From Hydrogenophilales bacterium (GTDB lineage Bacteria; Pseudomonadota; Gammaproteobacteria; Burkholderiales; Thiobacteraceae), in NCBI GenBank assembly GCA_016235775.1, contig JACRIU010000103.1:1-32316 (forward strand): a DNA stretch of 32,316 bases. Reading direction: 5' to 3'. Positions 21,762 through 29,312 of the stretch are shown piece by piece. Each line of letters begins with the position of its first letter. Within the stretch, counting starts at the first letter, position 1. Position numbers and translations under genes: made by a program. The notes below the pieces were generated by a model. It was not told the DNA's origin. It was given only the letters and a program-made list of their open reading frames with translations, and made no database searches.

Positions 21762-21806
21762 AAAGCAAAACCAAAATGATGGGGTTTTATCCGTGTTCAT
21801 CCGTGG
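21732..21806. repeat. CCACGGATGAACACGGAT-type inverted repeat spanning the DUF815 gene end
   Basis: Arms CCACGGATGAACACGGAT (21732-21749) and ATCCGTGTTCATCCGTGG (21789-21806) are exact reverse complements over 18 bases. A further CACACGGATG unit at 21751-21760 lies next to the left arm. This is a widespread bacterial intergenic repeat built of ACGGATGA units, known for producing QPRMNTD-like tails in flanking proteins. It lies 21 bp before the Nudix/ThiE start. Confidence 0.85.
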
Positions 21807-21827
21807 TTGCTCGGCAGTTTTTTTCCG

Positions 21828-22781
21828 ATGAATCTTCCCCCTGATTGTGCAGTAAAGCTCACGGACGTCGCGGTCGCCGTCATCACGCGGCCCGACGGTT
21901 CTTTTTTGCTCGCGCGTCGCCCCGAAGGTAAACCTTATGCCGGCTATTGGGAATTTCCCGGCGGCAAGGTCGAGCCGAATGAGCGCGTTGCCGATGCCTT
22001 GGCGCGCGAGTTGAAGGAGGAGCTGGGGATCGACGTGACTTGCGCTTATCCTTGGGTGACGCAGGTTTTCACCTATCCCCATGCGAAGGTCAAATTGCAT
22101 TTTTATCGCGTCACCGCCTGGCAAGGCGAGCCGCATCCGCATGAAGGCCAGGTGTTTTCTTGGGAGCGCGCGGAGTCGGTGAGTGTCGAACCGCTGCTGC
22201 CCGCCAATGGCCCCATTTTGCGCGGCCTGTCTTTGCCGCCGGTGATGGGCGTGAGCCAGGCGGCCGAGCTGGGCGTCGAGCCTTTTCTGGCCAAGTTGGA
22301 TGCGGCATTGCAGCGTGGTTTGCGCTTGATCCAATTGCGCGAGAAGCAAATGTCCGGCCATGAATTGATCGTCCTGGCCCGGCGCGTCGCGGAAGCCGCT
22401 CACGTTCACGGTGCGCGCGTCTTGCTGAATGGCACTGCGGAATTGGTCGCGCAAACCGGCGTCGATGGCGTGCATTTGAGCGCGCAGCAGCTCCTGCACA
22501 CCCAGCGCCGCCCCGATGTCGCGTGGTGCGGCGCATCCTGCCACACGCGGCAAGAGATGGATCACGCAGCCCAACTCCAACTCGACTATGTCGTGCTCGG
22601 CACGGTGCTGCCGACCGCGTCGCATCCAGGCGCTGCAAGCTTGGGTTGGGAGGGTGTGCGTGCGTTGGCGCAGGACTATCCGCTGCCGATTTACACCATC
22701 GGCGGCATGCGGCCGGAGGATTTGCAGACGGCGTGGCGGCACGGTGCGCATGGCATCGCGATGCTGCGCGGAGCGTGGTGA
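21828..22781 (+). CDS. Nudix hydrolase fused to a thiamine-phosphate-synthase-like (ThiE/TenI) domain
   Basis: A 317-residue fusion. Residues about 8-130 are a MutT-type Nudix hydrolase with the full box G-x5-E-x7-REL-x-EELG (GGKVEPNERVADALARELKEELGID), likely cleaning 8-oxo-dGTP from the nucleotide pool. Residues about 140-317 are a ThiE/TenI-like barrel: LRLIQLREKQ, GVDGVHLSAQQL, YVVLGTVLPTASHPG, YTIGGM. The usual ThiE NDR motif reads LNGT here, so thiamine phosphate synthase activity is doubtful. This fusion is common in Beta- and Gammaproteobacteria. ATG 21828 is preferred over a TTG 21 bases upstream that lies next to the repeat. It is followed by a lipoprotein gene two bases later. Confidence 0.92.
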   Translation: MNLPPDCAVKLTDVAVAVITRPDGSFLLARRPEGKPYAGYWEFPGGKVEPNERVADALARELKEELGIDVTCAYPWVTQVFTYPHAKVKLHFYRVTAWQGEPHPHEGQVFSWERAESVSVEPLLPANGPILRGLSLPPVMGVSQAAELGVEPFLAKLDAALQRGLRLIQLREKQMSGHELIVLARRVAEAAHVHGARVLLNGTAELVAQTGVDGVHLSAQQLLHTQRRPDVAWCGASCHTRQEMDHAAQLQLDYVVLGTVLPTASHPGAASLGWEGVRALAQDYPLPIYTIGGMRPEDLQTAWRHGAHGIAMLRGAW

Positions 22782-22782
22782 G

Positions 22783-23157
22783 ATGCGCTCGCTCCTGTTC
22801 GCTGTGATCGCTGTTGCCGGGTGCGCGCAACAGGAAGCGCCAGCGGTAGCGTGCGTCGCGCTGATTCAGGGCTGCAGCGTTGAGCAAGGCAAACTGTTCG
22901 CAAAAACCGATAGCGTGCCCACGCCGCTTAAACCGTTTGCTTTAACGGTCGCAGCACCCACCGCAAAGGAAGTGCATGTCGAATTGCACATGCAAGGCAT
23001 GGAGATGGGCTTGAATCGCTACCGGCTCATCCGGCAAGACAACGGCGAATGGCGCGCGACCCTCACCCTGCCGGCCTGCGTGGCCGGCCGCCGTGATTGG
23101 CTGATGGTGATCGAGGTGGATGGCGCGCGGCGCACGCTTGCGTTTCAGGCGGGGTAA
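22783..23157 (+). CDS. Small lipoprotein with Met/His-rich HMQGMEMG motif
   Basis: A 124-residue putative lipoprotein. The signal MRSLLFAVIAVAGC has a lipobox VAGC (Cys14). The mature part forms a short beta-rich domain, PLKPFALTVAAPTAKEVHVELHMQGMEMGLNRYRL, then EWRATLTLPACVAGRRDWLMVIEV. The HMxGMxMG stretch and overall shape recall FixH/YtkA-like periplasmic domains, but I cannot assign a family with certainty. Its start follows the Nudix/ThiE stop by one base, so it is co-transcribed. The copper chaperone gene is convergent just downstream, so metal handling is a reasonable guess. Confidence 0.72.
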   Translation: MRSLLFAVIAVAGCAQQEAPAVACVALIQGCSVEQGKLFAKTDSVPTPLKPFALTVAAPTAKEVHVELHMQGMEMGLNRYRLIRQDNGEWRATLTLPACVAGRRDWLMVIEVDGARRTLAFQAG

Positions 23158-23173
23158 ACCCTGAAATGTAATT

Positions 23174-23238
23174 AACCAGCGCGCAGCCTACCCTCCGGGG
23201 TACGGGGGGTAGGCTGCGCGCTGGTTCAAGCGCTTTTT
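23174..23238. terminator. 20-bp perfect stem between convergent genes
   Basis: AACCAGCGCGCAGCCTACCC (23174-23193) and its exact reverse complement (23207-23226) flank a 13-base loop. TTTTTT (23233-23238) follows a few bases after the right arm, fitting termination of the plus-strand lipoprotein transcript. It lies in the 87-bp gap between convergent genes and may serve both. Confidence 0.7.
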
Positions 23239-23244
23239 TCAGAA

Positions 23245-23691
23245 TTAATGCGTGTGCACTTTCACTGCCGCTTTTACCGTCGCTTGCACGCCGACCGCGC
23301 CGGCCACCTGCTTGCCTTGATTGAAGTTCAGCACCAAGAGCACTTTGTCGCCTTCCTTCAGTGGTTTTTTCAAGTTGATCAACATGAGATGCAGTCCGCC
23401 CGGTTCGAGCTTTACCGGCTTGCCGGCTTCGAGCGCCAGTGCGGGGAGTTGGCGCATTTCCATCATGTCCTTGTGCATGGACATGCTGTGAATTTCGACC
23501 GTTTCGGCGGCCGGCGAAGTGACATTGCTCAGGCTGAGCGCTTGTTTGCTTTCGAGGGTGAGGTAGGCGGCGGCGACTTGGGCGCCAGGCGGCGGCAGCC
23601 GCACCCAGGCATCGCTCACCTTGGCGATATCGGCGGCGTGGCTGATAGGCATCACCATCAAAGACAGGAAGAGCAAGGCAAGTTTGCGCAT
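23245..23691 (-). CDS. PCu(A)C family periplasmic copper chaperone
   Basis: A 148-residue exported protein. The signal peptide MRKLALLFLSLMVMPISHA ends at about residue 19. The copper site follows the family pattern H-M-x10-M-x21-H-x-M: HSMSMHKDMMEMRQLP and GGLHLMLINLKKPL. In other bacteria PCu(A)C proteins hand Cu(I) to the CuA centre of cytochrome oxidase, working with SCO proteins, which fits the oxidase locus at the start of this window. The C-terminus ends HTH, a possible extra metal ligand. It is the last gene of the minus-strand run that starts with the ypjD-like gene, 23 bp after yacG. Confidence 0.93.
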   Translation of the reverse strand: MRKLALLFLSLMVMPISHAADIAKVSDAWVRLPPPGAQVAAAYLTLESKQALSLSNVTSPAAETVEIHSMSMHKDMMEMRQLPALALEAGKPVKLEPGGLHLMLINLKKPLKEGDKVLLVLNFNQGKQVAGAVGVQATVKAAVKVHTH

Positions 23692-23714
23692 AAACGGAAT
23701 CTCCAGGGTAAATG

Positions 23715-23906
23715 TTACTGGTCAGGTTCGGAAGGGACGTCATCTGAGCCCGGCCCTTCGTTCAAGGGTACGCGATAAGATTCGCTCGCCCATTGGCCGA
23801 GGTCGATCAGCCGGCAGCGTTCGCAGCAAAAGGGCCGGAACGGATTGCTGGCATCGTAGGGGCTGGGTTGGCCGCAGTGCGGGCAGTTGACGAGACGCGG
23901 TTTCAT
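23715..23906 (-). CDS. yacG: DNA gyrase inhibitor YacG, zinc protein
   Basis: A 63-residue zinc-ribbon protein with the CPHCG ... FCCERCRLIDLGQW pattern (C-x2-C-x15-C-x3-C), the YacG hallmark. In Escherichia coli it binds GyrB and inhibits gyrase. ATG 23906 is used rather than a TTG one codon upstream. It lies 13 bp after zapD, the arrangement coaE-zapD-yacG being conserved in Proteobacteria. The C-terminal tail (SYRVPLNEGPGSDDVPSEPDQ) is acidic and probably disordered. Confidence 0.93.
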   Translation of the reverse strand: MKPRLVNCPHCGQPSPYDASNPFRPFCCERCRLIDLGQWASESYRVPLNEGPGSDDVPSEPDQ

Positions 23907-23919
23907 CAAGCTAAGGGGG

Positions 23920-24672
23920 CTACAAACAGCAAAGGGTTAAATCGAATTCTACCTGGGTATCGCATACCCTGGGTCGCGCCGCGCCGCCAAGGGCGGTAAA
24001 ACGGATGTTGATGGCGTATTTGTTGGCGCTGATTTCGGGAAAGCACGGCAGGTCTTCATCCAATCCCACGCGTAGCATTTGCGCGACGCGGCCGGAGACC
24101 ATCTGCTGATAAGCGCCTTTGGGCGCTACTTGCAGCGTCGGCTGCCCGCTCTCGCGCAATATCTTCAGGATAATTTCGATCGCGCTATTGAGCGGATCGA
24201 ATGGCGCCATCCATTCGTGTAGGTTATTGCGCCGGATTTCCGGATCGAGGCTCAGCCAATAGTGATAAGACGGCACATCGAATTCACACACGCCGCCGGG
24301 GATGCACGCGCGCTGTTTGATGCTCATCACCCATTCATTATCGCGCAGATGCTGGCCGATCTTGCCAGAAAGGCTCTGCAGTTGGGTGATGGTGCGGATG
24401 ATATTGTGCAGCACGGCTTCAAGCGCTTCGGATTTGACGCTTGGGTTGTTGCGTAGCGGTTCGAGGGTGTGTTTTTGACGTTCCAGCTCTTGGATCAGGT
24501 CTGATTTCAGATCGCCGCGCGCGACTTCGAGAATTTCAAACAGCGAGAGCAGGGCGGCATGATGATCCCATGCTTCATGTTGCTCAGCGAAATGGGCAAA
24601 CTTGGCGAATAAATTCTCCATGCGCATCAACGTGCGAACGCGCTCATTCAGAGGATATTCGTAAGTGATCAC
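23920..24672 (-). CDS. zapD: Cell division protein ZapD
   Basis: A 250-residue FtsZ-binding protein that cross-links FtsZ filaments at the division site. Family features are the start MITYEYPLNERVRTLMRMENLFAKF, SDLIQELERQKHTLEPLRNNP, REND-like RDNEWVMSIKQRACIPGG and the C-terminal beta domain (FPEISANKYAINIRF). The start codon is GTG (24672). It lies 84 bp after coaE in the conserved coaE-zapD-yacG order; that gap contains no clear promoter or terminator. Confidence 0.94.
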   Translation of the reverse strand: MITYEYPLNERVRTLMRMENLFAKFAHFAEQHEAWDHHAALLSLFEILEVARGDLKSDLIQELERQKHTLEPLRNNPSVKSEALEAVLHNIIRTITQLQSLSGKIGQHLRDNEWVMSIKQRACIPGGVCEFDVPSYHYWLSLDPEIRRNNLHEWMAPFDPLNSAIEIILKILRESGQPTLQVAPKGAYQQMVSGRVAQMLRVGLDEDLPCFPEISANKYAINIRFTALGGAARPRVCDTQVEFDLTLCCL

Positions 24673-24756
24673 CGGCCCGGTCCCGCCAAAATTGGCCTAT
24701 TCTGGCCCAGAATCCCTAAAAATACAAACGACTTAGCGCAGAATTTAATGCGAAAT

Positions 24757-25377
24757 CTAGGACTTAGCTGATGCTTGGCGGGCCAGGGATAAATACTGGG
24801 CATGACATGTCTCAACCTGGGCGCGCAAACTATCCAGCCCATTTTCGTTGCTGATGATATCGTCGGCGCGCTCAAGCCGTACGGCGCGCGGGAGTTGGTG
24901 GGCCATGATGGCGCGCACCGCGGTTTCCGGCAATCCGCTGCGCGCCGTGGCGCGCGCGATTTGGCATGCCTCGGCACAATCCACCACCAGGCTGCGTTGA
25001 ATCAGCGGGAGATAGTTTCCGGTCTCGAACAGCAGCGGAACCACGATCACGGCATAGGGCGCCTGGCAGGCGTGGATAGCGGCAAGCACTTCCGCATGAA
25101 TCAGCGGGTGCAGAATCGATTCCAAGGCTTGCTTCGCGGCTGCATCGGAGAAGATCAGTTCTCGCAGCTTGCCGCGATCGAGCGTGCCATCGGCTTGCAG
25201 ATAACGGGGACCGAACCGGTGGATGATTGCCTTGAACCCCGCCGCGCCCGGCTGCGTGAGCGCATGGGAAAAAGCGTCGGTGTCGATAGTGGCCGCGCCC
25301 AGCTCGGCGAAGAGATGGGCGACCGTGGACTTTCCGCAGCCGATGCCGCCGGTGAGGCCGATGCTAAAAACCATCAT
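24757..25377 (-). CDS. coaE: Dephospho-CoA kinase
   Basis: A 206-residue P-loop kinase that carries out the last step of coenzyme A synthesis, phosphorylation of the 3' hydroxyl of dephospho-CoA. The P-loop is GLTGGIGCGKSTVAHLFAELGA (residues 7-28), followed by the conserved IDTDAFSHALT. ILHPLIHAEV, VVPLLFETG and the C-terminal ADDIISNENG complete the family pattern. It starts nine bases after pilD. The start may be ATG 25377 or the next codon. Confidence 0.95.
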   Translation of the reverse strand: MMVFSIGLTGGIGCGKSTVAHLFAELGAATIDTDAFSHALTQPGAAGFKAIIHRFGPRYLQADGTLDRGKLRELIFSDAAAKQALESILHPLIHAEVLAAIHACQAPYAVIVVPLLFETGNYLPLIQRSLVVDCAEACQIARATARSGLPETAVRAIMAHQLPRAVRLERADDIISNENGLDSLRAQVETCHAQYLSLARQASAKS

Positions 25378-25386
25378 CGCATCGCT

Positions 25387-26256
25387 TTAGTGCAACCAGT
25401 TCAAATAAGCCTGGGTCAAATCCTGCCCCCAGAGCAAGGCGATGATGCCGCCGCCGGCGAGATAGGGGCCGAACGGAATCGGCTGGCTGCGCTCATGGCG
25501 CGCGAACAGGATGAGACTCACCCCGATAGTCGCGCCCACCAGGGAGGAGAGCAGGATCACCACCGGCAACAACTGCCAGCCGAGCCAGGCGCCGATCGCG
25601 GCGAGCAGCTTGAAATCGCCATAGCCCATGCCTTCCTTGCCGGTGGCCAGCTTGAACAGCCAATACACTGCCCACAAGGAAACATAGCCCGCGACCGCGC
25701 CCATGATCGAGGATTGAATATCCGTGAACAAGCCGCCCAGGTTCGCGAGCAGGCCCAGCCAGATCAGCGGTTGTGTGATTTGATCTGGGAGCAATTGCGT
25801 ATCCGCATCGATGAAGGTGAGCGCGATCAACGCCCAGCAAAACGGCAGTGCGGCCAGCGTGGCGAAACTCACCCCGAAGCGCCAAGCCACATAGCCGGAA
25901 ATCACGCCGGTGAGCGCTTCCACGATCGGATAGCGCGGGGAGATCGGCACACCGCAGTGATGGCATTTACCGCGCAGCGCCAAATAGCTCAGGAGCGGGA
26001 TGTTGTCGATGGCGCGCACGGGGCCCGCACACGACGGGCAGCGCGAGCGCGGCGTGACCAGGTTGAAAATTTCCGTCGTGGGTGCGGGTTGCTCGGCGAG
26101 TTCGGCGCAGAACGCGCGCCACTCGCGCTCCATGATTTTCGGCAAGCGGTGTATCACCACGTTCAGGAAGCTGCCGGCGATGAGGCCGAACAAGATCACG
26201 AAGCCGACAAAAAACGCCGGCGCCTCTCGGGCGAGCGCCAGGATTTCCGAAAACAT
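25387..26256 (-). CDS. pilD: Type IV prepilin peptidase/N-methyltransferase PilD
   Basis: A 289-residue polytopic inner-membrane aspartic protease that cleaves prepilin leaders and methylates the new N-terminus. The cytoplasmic loop has the zinc tetracysteine C-PS-C ... C-HH-C (RCPSCAGPVRAIDNIPLLSY, GKCHHCGVPISPRYP). The catalytic aspartates are in FIDADTQLLPD and GMGYGDFKLLAA. It begins 14 bases after the pilC stop. Its position with pilB and pilC shows it serves type IV pili; it may also serve type II secretion. Confidence 0.96.
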   Translation of the reverse strand: MFSEILALAREAPAFFVGFVILFGLIAGSFLNVVIHRLPKIMEREWRAFCAELAEQPAPTTEIFNLVTPRSRCPSCAGPVRAIDNIPLLSYLALRGKCHHCGVPISPRYPIVEALTGVISGYVAWRFGVSFATLAALPFCWALIALTFIDADTQLLPDQITQPLIWLGLLANLGGLFTDIQSSIMGAVAGYVSLWAVYWLFKLATGKEGMGYGDFKLLAAIGAWLGWQLLPVVILLSSLVGATIGVSLILFARHERSQPIPFGPYLAGGGIIALLWGQDLTQAYLNWLH

Positions 26257-26270
26257 GCGCGGGCGTCCGC

Positions 26271-27503
26271 TTAGACCGCTTGGCCCATTTTGAAAATCGG
26301 CAGGTACATCGAAACCACCAGGCCGCCGATCAACGTGCCCAGAACCACCATGATAATCGGCTCCAGCAGGGCGGATAAGCGCTCCACAATGTCATCCACC
26401 TCGCGGTCGTAATAATCAGCGACTTTGCTCAGCATGGAATCGAGCTGCCCCGATTCCTCGCCGATTTGCACCATCTGGATCACCATATTGGGGAATAAAC
26501 TGGTGTTTTGCATGGCGACGGTGAGATTGGTGCCGGTCGAGACTTCGCCCTGAATGCGTTTGGTGGCATGGAAGTACACTTGGTTGCCCGCGGAGCCGGC
26601 GACGGATTCCAAGGCTTCGACCAGCGGCACGCCGGCGGCGAACATGGTCGACAGCGTACGCGACCAGCGTGCGATGGCGCTCTTTTCCAATAATTCGCCG
26701 AAAACAGGCACTTTAAGCGATAGCCGGTCGATGGCGTCCTGCATTTTCTTCGAGCGCTTCCAAGTGTAGAAGAAGAACCATACGCCGCCGAAAACAATGC
26801 CGAAGATCGCCCACCAATAAGCGACGAAAAAGTCGGACATCGCGATGACCACCTGAGTCGGTGCGGGCAAATCGGCGCCGAAGCTCTTGAACAAATCCTT
26901 GAAAGTCGGGATCACAAAAATCATGATGATGGCGGTAATGATGAAGGCCACCACCATGATCGCGGCCGGATAGAACAGCGCGGATTTGATCTTGCTCTTG
27001 ATGGCGATGATTTTTTCTTTATAGGTGGCAAGCCGTTCCAGCACGCCGTCCAAAATACCCGCTTGCTCACCGGCGTTGACCAGGTTGCAAAACAGTGTAT
27101 CGAAATACACCGGCCGCTTGCCAAAGGCTTGCGCCAAGCTGCTGCCAGAGGCAACGTCGTTTTTGATATCGATGAGCAGTTGCGATACGGCGGGGTTGGA
27201 GTGGCCTTTTGCCACAATTTCGAACGATTGCAGCAGCGGAACGCCGGATTTGAGCATGGTGGCGAATTGGCGCGTGAACAGGGCAATGTCTTTTTCGGTG
27301 ATTTTTTTGCCGCGGCCGAAAGTGGACTGCTTCTTGACCTTGGTGACATTGATGCCTTGGCGGCGCAAGGTGGCGCTGACCAAGGCTTCGCCGCTGGCGC
27401 GCATGTCGCCTTTTATTTTTTTACCTTTTTTATCCACGCCTTCCCAGGCGTAGTTGAATTCCTTGACGGCTTTGACGGTTTTTCTAGCGGCTGCGACTGC
27501 CAT
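26271..27503 (-). CDS. pilC: Type IV pilus inner-membrane platform protein PilC
   Basis: A 410-residue protein with two T2SSF domains (about residues 75-200 and 275-400), each a helical bundle with conserved FTRQFATMLKSGVPLLQSFEI and WSRTLSTMFAAGVPLVEALE. Three membrane helices are visible (about 177-200, 228-250 and 383-405). PilC couples the PilB motor to pilin insertion. AAGGGG lies seven bases before ATG 27503. It follows pilB after 11 bp. The N-terminal basic FNYAWEGVDKKGKKIKG is normal for the family. Confidence 0.96.
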   Translation of the reverse strand: MAVAAARKTVKAVKEFNYAWEGVDKKGKKIKGDMRASGEALVSATLRRQGINVTKVKKQSTFGRGKKITEKDIALFTRQFATMLKSGVPLLQSFEIVAKGHSNPAVSQLLIDIKNDVASGSSLAQAFGKRPVYFDTLFCNLVNAGEQAGILDGVLERLATYKEKIIAIKSKIKSALFYPAAIMVVAFIITAIIMIFVIPTFKDLFKSFGADLPAPTQVVIAMSDFFVAYWWAIFGIVFGGVWFFFYTWKRSKKMQDAIDRLSLKVPVFGELLEKSAIARWSRTLSTMFAAGVPLVEALESVAGSAGNQVYFHATKRIQGEVSTGTNLTVAMQNTSLFPNMVIQMVQIGEESGQLDSMLSKVADYYDREVDDIVERLSALLEPIIMVVLGTLIGGLVVSMYLPIFKMGQAV

Positions 27504-27514
27504 GGTGGTACCCC

Positions 27515-29236
27515 TTATTCGTTAGTCACGGCTTCGACTTCTTCCAGCGAGGTCAGCCCTGCTTTCACTTTCAATAAACCGGATTGGCGCAAATCCTTGA
27601 CGCCCTCGCGCTTGGCTTGGTCGGCGATATCGACCGCGGTGCCATTTTTCATGATGATGCGGCTGATCGTGTCGGTGATCGGCATGACTTGATAAATACC
27701 CACCCGTCCCTTGTAGCCGGTACCTTTGCAAACTTCGCAGCCGATATGGCCATAGGGTTGCCAGCTGCCGTCCAAATCATCCTCGGTAAAGCCTGCGCGC
27801 AATAGCGCCTCGCGCGGAATATCGATGGGTTTTTTGCAACTGCCGCACAAGCGCCGCGCCAAGCGCTGAGCGGTGATCAAAATCACCGACGAGGCGATAT
27901 TGAACGGCGCGACGCCCATATTCATCAAGCGCGTCAGGGTGGTCGGCGCATCGTTGGTGTGCAGTGTTGATAGAACCATGTGGCCGGTCTGCGCGGCTTT
28001 GATCGAGATATCGGCGGTTTCCAGGTCGCGAATCTCGCCCACCATGATCACATCCGGATCTTGACGCAGGAAGGCGCGTAGCGCGGCGGCAAAAGTCAGC
28101 CCGGCCTTTTCGTTGACGTTGACCTGGTTCACGCCGGGCAAATTGATCTCCGCCGGGTCTTCCGCGGTGGAGATGTTGGTGCCGGGTACATTCAAGATAT
28201 TCAGGCAGGTGTAGAGCGATACGGTTTTACCGCTACCGGTCGGACCCGTGACCAGGACCATGCCATAGGGGCGCTGCACGGCATGCAGCAACGCTTCTTT
28301 TTGCGCCGGCTCGTAGCCCAGCGCTTCGATTCCTAATTGCGCGCTGGTCGGATCCAAAATCCGCATCACGATTTTTTCGCCCCACAGCGTGGGCAGGCTG
28401 CTGACGCGGAAGTCGATGGCGCGGCTTTTGGAGATGACCAGTTTCATGCGGCCATCCTGCGGGATGCGTTTTTCCGCGATATCCATCTTGGAGATGACCT
28501 TGATGCGCGAGGCGATTTTGTCCTTGATCGCGAGGGGCGGCTTGGCGACTTCGTACAGCACCCCGTCCATGCGGTAGCGGATGCGGTAGAATTTTTCGAA
28601 GGGCTCGAAGTGGATGTCGGAGACGTTGGAATTGATTGCGTCGAGCATCACTTTCTGCAGATACTTCACCACCGGCGCATCGTCGATATCGGCCGCCGGG
28701 CCGCCTTCTTCCTGCTTCTGTTCGGCTTCGCTCTCGAGCAAGTCCATGTCGACGTCTTCGCCGACCAGTTCATCCAGTTTGTCGCTCGCGCTTTCGCCGG
28801 CTTTTTCCACCAGCTTGCCGAGTTTGTCGTCTTCCACCACGACAGGATCGACCACCATGCTGGTTTGAAACTTGATTTCGTCCAGGGCCTGCGCATTGGT
28901 GGGATCGGACATGGCGACGAACAGACGCGTGCCGCGCTTGTACAAACCCAGCACGCGCCGCTCTTGCATCAGCTTGCCCGGCAGCAAGTCGTGCGGGATA
29001 TGCTCGATATCGACCGCGTTCAAGTCGAGCAGGGGAAAGCCGAAAGTTTGCGAACTGAATTCCGCCACATCCAGCGCATTCATTTTGCGCGTAAGAATGA
29101 GTTGCGAAACAAACCCTACACCGGAGGAGTTGGCTTGGCTTTGAATCGCTTCCGCCTCCTGTTCAAGCAGCTTGCCATGCTGCACCAGGGTGCGGGCAAG
29201 CGCGGAGAGACTCGTCGTCGATGTGGCGGCAACCAT
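27515..29236 (-). CDS. pilB: Type IV pilus assembly ATPase PilB
   Basis: A 573-residue hexameric extension motor. The N-terminal MshEN/T2SSE domain (about 10-150) precedes an acidic linker (about 150-185). The core holds Walker A GPTGSGKT (331-338), an Asp box (TAEDPAEINLPGVNQ), Walker B (DPDVIMVGEIRDLETADI) and a His box (TGHMVLSTLHTNDAP). The C-terminal zinc tetracysteine is CGSC ... CEVC. The start ATG 29236 lacks a strong ribosome site. The 76-bp gap to the corC-like gene has no clear promoter. The retraction ATPases PilT/PilU are not in the window. Confidence 0.96.
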   Translation of the reverse strand: MVAATSTTSLSALARTLVQHGKLLEQEAEAIQSQANSSGVGFVSQLILTRKMNALDVAEFSSQTFGFPLLDLNAVDIEHIPHDLLPGKLMQERRVLGLYKRGTRLFVAMSDPTNAQALDEIKFQTSMVVDPVVVEDDKLGKLVEKAGESASDKLDELVGEDVDMDLLESEAEQKQEEGGPAADIDDAPVVKYLQKVMLDAINSNVSDIHFEPFEKFYRIRYRMDGVLYEVAKPPLAIKDKIASRIKVISKMDIAEKRIPQDGRMKLVISKSRAIDFRVSSLPTLWGEKIVMRILDPTSAQLGIEALGYEPAQKEALLHAVQRPYGMVLVTGPTGSGKTVSLYTCLNILNVPGTNISTAEDPAEINLPGVNQVNVNEKAGLTFAAALRAFLRQDPDVIMVGEIRDLETADISIKAAQTGHMVLSTLHTNDAPTTLTRLMNMGVAPFNIASSVILITAQRLARRLCGSCKKPIDIPREALLRAGFTEDDLDGSWQPYGHIGCEVCKGTGYKGRVGIYQVMPITDTISRIIMKNGTAVDIADQAKREGVKDLRQSGLLKVKAGLTSLEEVEAVTNE

Positions 29237-29312
29237 GGATAGGTGTTTCTAATCCTTAAGAAATTACGTCAATAATGCCGTTGACAACCCTGTTTGTAAA
29301 GGCGATCTTGGC

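Noticed and set aside
24802-26274. A 490-codon plus-strand frame opposite coaE and pilD
   Set aside because: Both minus-strand genes are unambiguous; the plus-strand product is a Gln/Arg/Glu/His-rich antisense shadow.
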